A program made the translations under genes and the position numbers. DNA of 64,000 bases, taken from Xanthomonas sp. DAR 80977 (GTDB taxonomy: Bacteria; Pseudomonadota; Gammaproteobacteria; Xanthomonadales; Xanthomonadaceae). The notes beneath the pieces are model-generated. The model did no database searches and was not told where the DNA came from. It saw only the letters and a list, made by a program, of their open reading frames with translations. Location: assembly GCF_041240605.1 (NCBI RefSeq), contig NZ_CP162487.1, forward strand, positions 2,177,001 to 2,241,000, in the 5' to 3' direction. Shown here piece by piece: positions 28,057-35,645 of the stretch (position 1 is its first letter; each line of letters begins with the position of its first letter).

Positions 28057-28527
28057 ATGTCTACAGAATCGTCCACTCGCATCGCCGCCTTGCTGCGCGA
28101 ATTCTCGCTGCTGCCGCACCCGGAAGGCGGACGTTATGCGCGCGTGCACACCTCCGCGCTGCAGGTGCAGCACGCGGGCACCACGCGCCCGGCCTGTACC
28201 GCGATCCGCTTCCTGCTGGTGCGTGGGGAGTGCAGCGATTGGCACCGGATCGACGCCGACGAGACCTGGCACTGGGAGGAGGGCGGCGCGCTGGAACTGC
28301 TCAGCTTCGATCCGCAGCACGGCCTGCAGCGCTACCGGATGGGCGCCAGCGGCCGCGGCGGCCTGCCTTCGGTGGTGATTCCGGCCGGCAGCTGGCAGGC
28401 GGCGCGGCCGCTGGACGACTACAGCCTGGTGCGCTGCGTGGTGGCGCCGGGGTTCCTGTGGGAGCGCTTCGAGTTGCTGCCCGCCACCGATCCCCTGGCG
28501 GCGTACCTGCCCAGGATGGCAGGCTGA
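28057..28527 (+). CDS. DUF985-type cupin protein
   Basis: 156 residues. The start at 28057 gives MSTESSTRIAALLREFSLLPHPEGGRY, the standard beginning of this cupin subfamily. The single-domain beta-barrel shows CTAIRFLLVRGECSDWHRIDADETWHWEEGG, with several conserved His and Trp residues, and ends with VVAPGFLWERFELL. Function is unknown; relatives bind a small ligand or metal or act as sugar epimerase-like proteins. It sits between gumM and the gumN-type gene. A role in the polysaccharide is possible but may be coincidental, because the gene has its own 96-base leader. Confidence 0.85.
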   Translation: MSTESSTRIAALLREFSLLPHPEGGRYARVHTSALQVQHAGTTRPACTAIRFLLVRGECSDWHRIDADETWHWEEGGALELLSFDPQHGLQRYRMGASGRGGLPSVVIPAGSWQAARPLDDYSLVRCVVAPGFLWERFELLPATDPLAAYLPRMAG

Positions 28528-28587
28528 GCAGCCTTGCCGGCGCCAACGCTGGCGCCGGTCCCAATCGATCCCTGGAGTGGAGGCGCG

Positions 28588-29610
28588 ATGCCCTTGGCGA
28601 ACGCGGTGAGAGGCGGGTGTGCAGCCATGCTGCTGGCGTTCGCGGCGCTGGCCGCGGCGAAGCCGGGTCCGCCGCCGGTGGCGCCGGCCGCCGCGCCGGT
28701 GGTCGACCTCGATGCGGTACTGGTGACCGGTCGCCAGCCCGGCGCCGGGCTGTGGCAGGTTCGCCGCGGCGACCATGTGCTGTGGATCCTGGGCACGGTC
28801 TCGCCGCTGCCCAGGCGCATGCAATGGGAGTCGGGCGAGGTGGAGCGGGTGATCGGCCAGTCGCAGCAGGTGATCGCCGCACCGACGCTGTCGCTGTCCT
28901 CCAACCTGGGCGTGTTCCGCAGCATGCTGTTGCTGCCGTCGCTGCTGAAGGCGCGGCGCAATCCGGACGACCGGACCCTGCAGCAGGTGTTGCCGGCCGA
29001 CCTGTATGCGCGTTGGCTGCCGCTGAAGGCGCGTTACCTGGGCCGCGACGGCAGCGTGGAAAAGTGGCGGCCGGTGTTCGCCGCGCAGGAACTGTACGAA
29101 GCGGCGATGCGCAAGTCCGGGCTGAGCATGGGCAGCGTGGTCCAGCCTGTGATCGAACGCGCTGCCAAGCGCGCCAAGGTGCCGATCGTGCCGGTGGTGG
29201 TGGAAGTGAAGGTGCCCGACGCCAAGCGCGCGCTGCAGGAGTTCCGGGCGACCTCGTTGAACGACAGCAGCTGTTTCGCGCGCACCCTGCAGGTCATCCA
29301 GGGCGACCTGGAGACGATGCGCCTGCGCGCCAATGCCTGGTCCGAGGGCGATCTCGACGCGCTGGGCAGACTCCCCGGCAACGACCAGTACCGGGTGTGC
29401 ATGGATGCGGTCGGCGAGGCGGCGATCGCGCGCAAGCTGGGCCTGGGCGATGTGCGCCGGCGTGCGCTGGACACGTGGCTGGAGACTGCCGAGCGGGCGC
29501 TGGCGCAGAACCGCTCAAGTTTCGCCACGCTGTCGATGCAGACGCTGCAGGACAGCGACGGGCCGCTGGAGCGGCTGCGCGCACGCGGCTACGAGGTGAT
29601 CGCGCCCTGA
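28588..29610 (+). CDS. gumN: GumN-type TraB-family protein lacking both motif histidines
   Basis: 340 residues from ATG at 28588, preceded by GGAGTGGAGG. A hydrophobic N-terminal signal is followed by an Ala/Pro-rich linker and the TraB/GumN domain. In the TraB/Tiki superfamily two GxxH motifs hold catalytic or metal-binding His. Here the first reads GTVS (69-72) and the second aligns to SMQT (316-319), so both His are lost. The overall fold signature, including LRARGYEV near the end, is retained. It is probably a periplasmic or membrane-anchored non-enzymatic relative. Its effect on xanthan is unknown. A second paralogue at 50935 keeps both His. Confidence 0.85.
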   Translation: MPLANAVRGGCAAMLLAFAALAAAKPGPPPVAPAAAPVVDLDAVLVTGRQPGAGLWQVRRGDHVLWILGTVSPLPRRMQWESGEVERVIGQSQQVIAAPTLSLSSNLGVFRSMLLLPSLLKARRNPDDRTLQQVLPADLYARWLPLKARYLGRDGSVEKWRPVFAAQELYEAAMRKSGLSMGSVVQPVIERAAKRAKVPIVPVVVEVKVPDAKRALQEFRATSLNDSSCFARTLQVIQGDLETMRLRANAWSEGDLDALGRLPGNDQYRVCMDAVGEAAIARKLGLGDVRRRALDTWLETAERALAQNRSSFATLSMQTLQDSDGPLERLRARGYEVIAP

Positions 29611-29665
29611 GCTGGCGATGCGCGCTGACTGCCGCGCCGCTGCCGCGCCGAGCACCGTGCCGGCG

Positions 29666-31579
29666 TCAGCCGGCCGCGCTGCGCGCGGCGCTGGCGCCGC
29701 CGGCCAGCTGCGGCCAGCGCGCCAGGATCGCCGCGCGGATGCCGGCGGCGTCGATGCCGGCCTCGGCCAGCAGCTGTTCGCGGCTGGCGTGGTGCTGGAA
29801 CGCGTCGGGCAGGCCCAGGTGCAGCAGCGGGCGCAGCACGCCTTCGGCATTGAGCAGCTCGGCCACGCCGGAGCCGGCGCCGCCGGCCACCACGTTGTCC
29901 TCGACGGTCACGAAGCCGTCGTGGCTGCGCGCAAGCTCGAGCAGCAGCGCCCGGTCCAGCGGCTTGACGAAGCGCATGTTGACCACGCTCAGGCCCAGTT
30001 CGCGCCCGACCTGTTCGGCCGCGGCCACGGTCGCGCCGAACGCCAGCAGCGCCAGCGTGGCGCCCTGGACGCGCAGCTGCGCCTTGCCGATCGGCAGCGT
30101 GTCCAGCGCCGTGCCGGGCGCCACGCCGGGGCCGGTGCCGCGCGGATAGCGCACCGCGGCCGGGCCGGCATGCTGCAGGCCGGTGCTGAGCATCTGCCGG
30201 CACTCGGCCTCGTCGGCCGGCGCCATCAGCACCAGGTGCGGCACGCAGCGCAGGAAGCTCAGGTCCAGGTTGCCGGCATGGGTGGCGCCGTCCGGGCCGA
30301 CCACGCCGCCGCGGTCGATCGCGAACAGCACGTCGAGCTTCTGCACCGCCACGTCGTGCACCAGCTGGTCGTAGCCGCGCTGCAGGAAGGTCGAATAGAT
30401 CGCCACCACCGGCTTGGCGCCCTGCGTGGCCATGCCCGCCGCCAGCGTCACCGCGTGCTGCTCGGCGATCGCCACGTCGAAGTAGCGCTGCGGGTATTCC
30501 TTGCTGAAGCGCACCAGGCCCGAGCCTTCGCGCATCGCCGGGGTGATCGCCAGCAGCGCCGGTTCGGCCGCGGCCATGTCGCAGATCCAGTCGCCGAACA
30601 CGTCGGTGTAGGTCGGCGCCTTGGCCCCCGGCTTGGACACCAGGCCCTTGCTGGGATCGAACGGGCCGACCGCGTGGTAGCCGATCTGGTCGCCCTCGGC
30701 CAGCTCGTAGCCCTTGCCCTTGGTGGTGATCACGTGCAGCAGCTGCGGACCCTTCAATGTCTGCAGCGTCTTCAGCGCGCCGATCAGCGCCGGCAGGTCG
30801 TGGCCGTCGATCGGCCCGGTGTAGTGGAAGCCCATCTCCTCGAACAGCGTGGACGGCACGAACATGCCTTTCCAATGCTCCTCCCAGCGGCGCACGAAAC
30901 GCGCGGTCGGATTGCTCTTCTTGTCGCCGAGGATCTTCTTGCCGCTCTCGCGGATCGCATTGAGCGTCTTGCTGCCGCTCATCCGGCCGAGCATCTTGGT
31001 GACCCCGCCGACCGCCTCGGAGATCGACATGCGGTTGTCGTTGAGGATCACCAGCAGGTTCGGTTCCGGGTCCATGCCGCCGGCGTGGTTCAGGGCCTCG
31101 TAGGCCATGCCGGCGGTCATCGCGCCGTCGCCGATCACCGCCACCACCTTGCGCTCGTCGCCGGCGCGCTGCAGCGCGATGGCCATGCCCAGCGCCGCGG
31201 AGATCGAGGTGGAGGAATGGCCGACGCCGAAGGTGTCGTACTCGCTTTCCTCGCGCTTGGGGAACGGCGCCACGCCGCCGGCCTGCTTGACCGAATGGAT
31301 CTGGTCGCGGCGTCCGGTGAGGATCTTGTGCGGGTAGGTCTGGTGGCCGACGTCCCACACCAGCTGGTCGGCGGGGGTGTCGTACAGGTAGTGCAGGGCC
31401 ACGGTGAGCTCGATCACGCCCAGGCCGGCGCCGAAATGGCCGCCGCTCTTGCCGACGCACTCGATCAGGTAGGCGCGCAGTTCCTCCGCGACCGCCGGCA
31501 GCTCCGATTCTTCGAAACGGCGCAGTTCGGCGGGGGTCTGGATGCGCGAGAGGCGCGGATAGCGGGTGGGGTCGATCAT
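29666..31579 (-). CDS. dxs: 1-deoxy-D-xylulose-5-phosphate synthase
   Basis: 637 residues from ATG at 31579; a TTG three codons upstream is possible. Thiamine-diphosphate enzyme with [13 protein letters not shown] phosphate region ([11 protein letters not shown]), [12 protein letters not shown], the TPP motif [19 protein letters not shown] to NDNRMSIS, and the pyrimidine-domain [12 protein letters not shown]. It makes DXP from pyruvate and glyceraldehyde-3-phosphate, the first step of the MEP isoprenoid route that also feeds undecaprenol for cell wall and xanthan. It is convergent with gumN (55-base gap, no clear terminator seen). Confidence 0.98.
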   Translation of the reverse strand: MIDPTRYPRLSRIQTPAELRRFEESELPAVAEELRAYLIECVGKSGGHFGAGLGVIELTVALHYLYDTPADQLVWDVGHQTYPHKILTGRRDQIHSVKQAGGVAPFPKREESEYDTFGVGHSSTSISAALGMAIALQRAGDERKVVAVIGDGAMTAGMAYEALNHAGGMDPEPNLLVILNDNRMSISEAVGGVTKMLGRMSGSKTLNAIRESGKKILGDKKSNPTARFVRRWEEHWKGMFVPSTLFEEMGFHYTGPIDGHDLPALIGALKTLQTLKGPQLLHVITTKGKGYELAEGDQIGYHAVGPFDPSKGLVSKPGAKAPTYTDVFGDWICDMAAAEPALLAITPAMREGSGLVRFSKEYPQRYFDVAIAEQHAVTLAAGMATQGAKPVVAIYSTFLQRGYDQLVHDVAVQKLDVLFAIDRGGVVGPDGATHAGNLDLSFLRCVPHLVLMAPADEAECRQMLSTGLQHAGPAAVRYPRGTGPGVAPGTALDTLPIGKAQLRVQGATLALLAFGATVAAAEQVGRELGLSVVNMRFVKPLDRALLLELARSHDGFVTVEDNVVAGGAGSGVAELLNAEGVLRPLLHLGLPDAFQHHASREQLLAEAGIDAAGIRAAILARWPQLAGGASAARSAAG

Positions 31580-31717
31580 CGGAATCAAGGTTCAGCGGAC
31601 CGGCCATTTTCCTCCCCATTCCAGGCACGGGCAAGCAACCCGTTCAGCTGCGCACGGGCGCAGGCCGCGTTGCGAGGGAGGTGCGGCAATCGGTCGCAGC
31701 GCGCAGCGGCGTGCGGT

Positions 31718-32377
31718 TCAGACCGACAGCTTGGAACGCTTGGGCAATTGCGCCTTCAGGAACGACATCTGGTCGGCGAGGATGTTGCGGTTGGACAGGA
31801 TCAGGTGCTCGATCCAGCTCGGCCGGTACGGGACCGCCAGCAGCGGCATCGACGCCTGCTGCGGGGTGCGGTTGCCCTTGCGCGAATTGCAGTGGAAGCA
31901 CGCGGTGACCACGTTCTCCCAGGTGTCGCGGCCGCCCTTGGAGACCGGCAGCACGTGGTCGCGGGTCAGTTGCGGACGGCTGAACTGCTGGCCGCAGTAC
32001 AGGCACAGCTGCGCGTCGCGGGCGAACAGCGCGGTGTTGGTCAGGGTCGGGGTGGGGTCGAGTGCGCGCGAGCGGGCGTGGCCGCGCGCGGCGATGATCG
32101 GATGCAGGTGCAGCACGCTGCGCTCGCCGCTGGCGCGCGACATGCCGCCGTGGATGTGCATGCACGGCTCGCCCAGGGTCCAGGCCACCGCGCCGCGCGC
32201 ATACAGGCAGGCCGCCGATTGCCAGTTGATCCAGTCCAGCACCCGGCCATGCGCATCCAGCGACAGCAGTCGCACCGAAGGCAGGTGGGTGGGGGGCGTC
32301 GGCAACGACGCCTCGCCGGCCGAAGCGGCGAAGGCTCCGGTATCGATCAGACCAAGCGTTGTTGTGTCTGTCTCCAT
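31718..32377 (-). CDS. HNH endonuclease domain protein
   Basis: 219 residues. The C-terminal half has a CxxC...CxxC zinc-framed HNH fold: CLYCGQQFSRPQLTRDHVLPVSKGGRDTWENVVTACFHCN-type arrangement with DHVLP, the Asn of WENVV and the second Cys pair. The N-terminal half (LLSLDAHGRVLDWINWQSA) is conserved in stand-alone bacterial HNH proteins. It is a cytoplasmic, probably DNA-acting nuclease of unknown target. It lies upstream of dxs on the same strand with a 138-base gap. No methylase or other restriction partner is next to it. Confidence 0.9.
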   Translation of the reverse strand: METDTTTLGLIDTGAFAASAGEASLPTPPTHLPSVRLLSLDAHGRVLDWINWQSAACLYARGAVAWTLGEPCMHIHGGMSRASGERSVLHLHPIIAARGHARSRALDPTPTLTNTALFARDAQLCLYCGQQFSRPQLTRDHVLPVSKGGRDTWENVVTACFHCNSRKGNRTPQQASMPLLAVPYRPSWIEHLILSNRNILADQMSFLKAQLPKRSKLSV

Positions 32378-32478
32378 CGGGAAGACAGCTTATACCCGAT
32401 TGTTGACGATTTGTGTATCGAAGCGGGACGGATCTGCGCGACCGGCGCTGGCGCCACCGGTCGCGCAGCGCGCGGCAC

Positions 32479-34263
32479 TCAGAAGTGCGCGTCGGCCATC
32501 GCCATCAGCGGCTCGGCGCCGGCCTCGATCACCGCGGCATGGGTGAGCGTGCGCGGCAGCAGCTTGGCGTAGTAGAAGCGCGCGGTCTCGCGCTTGGACT
32601 GCTTGAACGCCTCGCTGTGCGCGGAGGCGTCGGCGGCGGCGACGCTGCGCGCCCACCAGTAGGCCAGCACCACGTAGCCGGAATAGAACACGTAGTCGTA
32701 GCTGGCCGCGCCCAGCTCGTCGGCGTTGCCGGCGGCGCGCTGCAGGATGCGCTTGGTCAGCGCCGCCCATTCGCCGGCCTTCTCGCGCAGCGGGCCGAGG
32801 AACTCGGCCACCGCCGGGTTGTCCGCGTGCTCGCCGAGGAAGGCCTGGATCTGCGCCAGGAACAGCTTCAGCCCCGCGCCCTGGCTGGACGCGGTCTTGC
32901 GCCCGATCAGGTCCAGCGCCTGGATGCCGGTGGTGCCTTCGTACAGGGTGGTGATGCGCGCATCGCGCGCCAGCTGCTCCATGCCGTGCTCGTGGATGTA
33001 GCCGTGGCCGCCGAAGCACTGCAGCGCGTGATAGGTGTTCTCCACGCCCCATTCGGTCTGGCAGGCCTTGGAGATCGGGGTCAGGAAACTGACCAGCACG
33101 TCGGCCTGCTCGCGTTCGGCCGGGTCCTGCGCGTGGTGGGCGACGTCGATCAGGGTCGCCGCATGCAGCGCCAGCAGGCGGCTGCCTTCGGTCAGCGCCT
33201 TCACCGTCAGCAGCATGCGGCGCACGTCCGGATGCACCAGGATCGGGTCGGCCGGCTTGTCCGGCAGCTTGGCGCCGGTCAGCGAACGCGACTGCAGGCG
33301 TTCGCGCGCATAGCGCAGGGCGTTCTGGTATGCGCGCTCGGACAGGCCGATGCCCTGCAGGCCGACGCCCAGCCGCGCCGTGTTCATCATCGTAAACATG
33401 GCCTGCAGGCCCTTGTGCGGCTGACCGACCAGGTAGCCCTCGGCGCCGTCGAAGTTCATCACGCAGGTGGCCGAGCCGTGGATGCCCATCTTGTGTTCCA
33501 GCGAGCCGCAACGCACCGCGTTGCGCGCGCCGACGCTGCCGTCGCGCGCGACCTTGAACTTGGGCACCACCAGCAGCGAGATGCCCTTGGCCCCGGCCGG
33601 CGCATCCGGCAGCCGCGCCAGCACCAGGTGCACGATGTTGTCGGTGAAGTCGTGCTCGCCGGCGGTGATGAAGATCTTGGTGCCGCTGACCGACCAACTG
33701 CCGTCGGCATTGGGTTCGGCGCGGGTCTTGAGCAGGCCCAGGTCGGTGCCGCAGTGCGGCTCGGTCAGGCACATGGTGCCGGTCCAGCGGCCGTCGACCA
33801 GCGGTTTCAGGAACACCTCCTGCTGCCAGGCCTCGCCGTGCTGCTTCAGCGCCTCGACCGCGCCGTGCGACAGCAGCGGGAAGTTGCCCCAGGCCAGGTT
33901 GGCGGCGTTGACCATCTCGTTGAGCGGCACGCCCAGCGTGTGCGGCAGGCCCTGGCCGCCGAACTCGACCGCGGCGGTCAGCCCGGTCCAGCCGCCGTCG
34001 GCGAACTGCCGGTAGGCCTCGCGGAAACCGGGCGCGGTGGTGACCGCGCCGGTGGCCGCGTCCAGCGTGCAGCCGTGTTCGTCGCCGACCCGGTTCAGCG
34101 GCGCCAGCACCGTGCCGGTGAAGCGCGCGGCTTCCTCCAGCACGGCGTCGACCACGTCGGCGGTGGCCTCGGCATAGCCCAGGCGGGCGAACAGCGCCTC
34201 CACGTGCAGTACGTCGTGCAGCGCGAAGCGCAGGTCGGTCAGCGGGGCTTGATAGGTGCTCAT
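32479..34263 (-). CDS. Acyl-CoA dehydrogenase, long form with extra C-terminal domain
   Basis: 594 residues, longer than classical 380-residue enzymes and like the DmdC/AcdA-type subgroup. An N-terminal extension (YQAPLTDLRFALHDVL) is followed by substrate/FAD segments MCLTEPHCGTDLG and GTKIFITAGEHDFT, and the catalytic-base region TLYEGTTGIQALDLIGRK. The C-terminal domain ends RFYYAKLLPRTLTHAAVIEAG. It should oxidise an acyl-CoA to the trans-2-enoyl-CoA in fatty acid or related catabolism, using electron-transfer flavoprotein. The chain-length preference cannot be read. It stands alone with no beta-oxidation partners adjacent. Confidence 0.92.
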   Translation of the reverse strand: MSTYQAPLTDLRFALHDVLHVEALFARLGYAEATADVVDAVLEEAARFTGTVLAPLNRVGDEHGCTLDAATGAVTTAPGFREAYRQFADGGWTGLTAAVEFGGQGLPHTLGVPLNEMVNAANLAWGNFPLLSHGAVEALKQHGEAWQQEVFLKPLVDGRWTGTMCLTEPHCGTDLGLLKTRAEPNADGSWSVSGTKIFITAGEHDFTDNIVHLVLARLPDAPAGAKGISLLVVPKFKVARDGSVGARNAVRCGSLEHKMGIHGSATCVMNFDGAEGYLVGQPHKGLQAMFTMMNTARLGVGLQGIGLSERAYQNALRYARERLQSRSLTGAKLPDKPADPILVHPDVRRMLLTVKALTEGSRLLALHAATLIDVAHHAQDPAEREQADVLVSFLTPISKACQTEWGVENTYHALQCFGGHGYIHEHGMEQLARDARITTLYEGTTGIQALDLIGRKTASSQGAGLKLFLAQIQAFLGEHADNPAVAEFLGPLREKAGEWAALTKRILQRAAGNADELGAASYDYVFYSGYVVLAYWWARSVAAADASAHSEAFKQSKRETARFYYAKLLPRTLTHAAVIEAGAEPLMAMADAHF

Positions 34264-34330
34264 GCGGTCGCTCGGACTAAGGGCCGCGGCGCGGCCGAGG
34301 TGCGCAGGATACTACGGCGTATGGATGTGG

Positions 34331-34445
34331 GGCGGGGATTGGAGATTGGGGATTCGGGATTCGCAACGGCCGTCGCGCGGTGCAAGACCGGAACCCGCCG
34401 TTGCCTTTACGAATCCCCAATCCCGAATCCCCAATCACGGCTCCC
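34331..34445. repeat. Inverted repeat element with G-rich arms, third copy
   Basis: The left arm (34331-34363) and right arm (34411-34440) share an 18-base block GATTGGGGATTCGGGATT in opposite orientation, with imperfect flanks. The inner stem GCAACGG (34363-34369) pairs with CCGTTGC (34398-34404). It lies between the acyl-CoA dehydrogenase start and the efflux adaptor stop. The adaptor's stop codon (34435-34437 on the minus strand) is inside the right arm, where one unit reads CGTGATTGGGG. Confidence 0.8.
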
Positions 34446-35430
34446 CATGCACCGTGACCGTCGCGGTCATGCCGGCGGCCAGGACCGTGTCCGCCGGCAC
34501 GCTGGCCGGATCGATGCGCACCCGCACCGGCACCCGCTGCGCCAGGCGGATCCAGTTGAAGGTGGGGCTGACGTCGGCGAGCAGCGAGGCGCTGGTCGGG
34601 TTGTCGCTGTCGGCGATGCCGCGGGCGATGCCTTCGACCTTGCCGTGCAGCAGCACCCCGCCGCTCATCAGGCGGATGTCGGCACGGTCGCCGACGTGCA
34701 CCCGCGGCAGCTTGGTCTCCTCGAAGTAGCCGTAGATCCACATCGCGTCGTCGCGCACCAGCGCCAGCCGCGCGCTGCCGGCCTGGGCGTAGTCGCCGAC
34801 GCGCACGTCCAGGTTGGTGACGTAGCCGTCGGCGGTGGCGCGCACTTCGGTGCGTTGCAGATCCAGTTCGGCCAGATCGACCGCGGCCTGCGCCTGCGCG
34901 ACCGCCGCCAGCGCCTGCGCCTGCGCGGCGCTGGCCTGGCCGCGGACCGCGGCGGTGCGGTGCACGTCGGCCTGCGCCGAGCGCGCGGTGGCCTCGGCGT
35001 CGGAACGGGCCTCGGCCGAGATCACCGCCGCGGCGCGCGCGCGGCGTTCGGCCTGGGCGCGGCGCATCTGGAACTCGGCCTCGCTCGCCGCCTGGCTGGC
35101 GGCCGCGGCGGAGATGCTGGCGCCGGCCGAGCGCGCCTGCGCCTGCGCCGCCGCCAGGTCGGCGCGGGCCTGCGCCAGCGCCAGTTCGAAGCGCCGGCGG
35201 TCGACGCTGAACAGCACGTCGCCGCGCTTGACGTGCTGGTTGTCGGCCACCGCGACCGCATCGACCAGGCCGGACACGTCCGGGGCGATGCGCACCACCT
35301 CGGCGCGCACGCGGCCGTCGCGGGTCCACGGCGACAGCATGTAGTGCCGCCACAGCGCGTGCGCGAGCAGGGCGGCGATCAGCACGATCACGGCGGTCAG
35401 GGCGAAACGGATCAGGGCAGGGGTCTTCAT
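34435..35430 (-). CDS. HlyD/EmrA-type periplasmic adaptor of an aromatic-acid efflux system
   Basis: 331 residues from ATG at 35430. One N-terminal membrane helix is followed by a biotinyl-lipoyl half (WTRDGRVRAEVVRIAPDVSGLV), an Ala-rich coiled-coil hairpin and the second lipoyl half (EVRATADGYVTNLDVRVGDYAQAG). This matches AaeA/EmrA-like adaptors that link an inner-membrane pump to an outer-membrane channel. With the DUF1656 and FUSC proteins it forms an AaeXAB/FuaABC-like unit. The C-terminal stop lies in a repeat element. The substrate is probably hydroxylated aromatic acids or a fusaric-acid-like compound, by family analogy. Confidence 0.92.
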   Translation of the reverse strand: MKTPALIRFALTAVIVLIAALLAHALWRHYMLSPWTRDGRVRAEVVRIAPDVSGLVDAVAVADNQHVKRGDVLFSVDRRRFELALAQARADLAAAQAQARSAGASISAAAASQAASEAEFQMRRAQAERRARAAAVISAEARSDAEATARSAQADVHRTAAVRGQASAAQAQALAAVAQAQAAVDLAELDLQRTEVRATADGYVTNLDVRVGDYAQAGSARLALVRDDAMWIYGYFEETKLPRVHVGDRADIRLMSGGVLLHGKVEGIARGIADSDNPTSASLLADVSPTFNWIRLAQRVPVRVRIDPASVPADTVLAAGMTATVTVHGEP

Positions 35431-35438
35431 GGCGGGAC

Positions 35439-35645
35439 TCACGGCAAGAGGAGCAGGCCGCACGCGGCGAACACGCCGACGTAGACGGCAAGGCGGAACA
35501 GCGGCGGATGCCAGGCGTAGCGGTACAGCCCGGCACGGCCGGCGAGGGCATCGACCGCCCAGGCGGCGAACAGCAGCAGCACCGCCAGCACCAGCAGGCC
35601 GGGCACGTACACGCCGGCGATCGAGATTTCAGCGGGCAGCGCCAT
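35439..35645 (-). CDS. DUF1656 small membrane protein (AaeX-like)
   Basis: 68 residues with two hydrophobic helices, starting MALPAEISIAGVYVPGLL, the typical AaeX/DUF1656 N-terminus. It lies between the FUSC pump (17-base overlap) and the adaptor (8-base gap). These proteins always travel with FUSC-type exporters; the role is unknown, probably complex assembly. Confidence 0.9.
   Translation of the reverse strand: MALPAEISIAGVYVPGLLVLAVLLLFAAWAVDALAGRAGLYRYAWHPPLFRLAVYVGVFAACGLLLLP

Noticed and set aside
14320..29610. The gum cluster as a recently acquired island at tRNA-Pro
   Set aside because: GC content and codon use match the surroundings and no integrase or attachment-site duplication was seen; the tRNA adjacency looks ancestral.
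31718..32377. A restriction or defence system around the HNH nuclease
   Set aside because: The neighbours are dxs and an acyl-CoA dehydrogenase, with no methylase, helicase or sensor; stand-alone HNH proteins next to dxs look like core genes.
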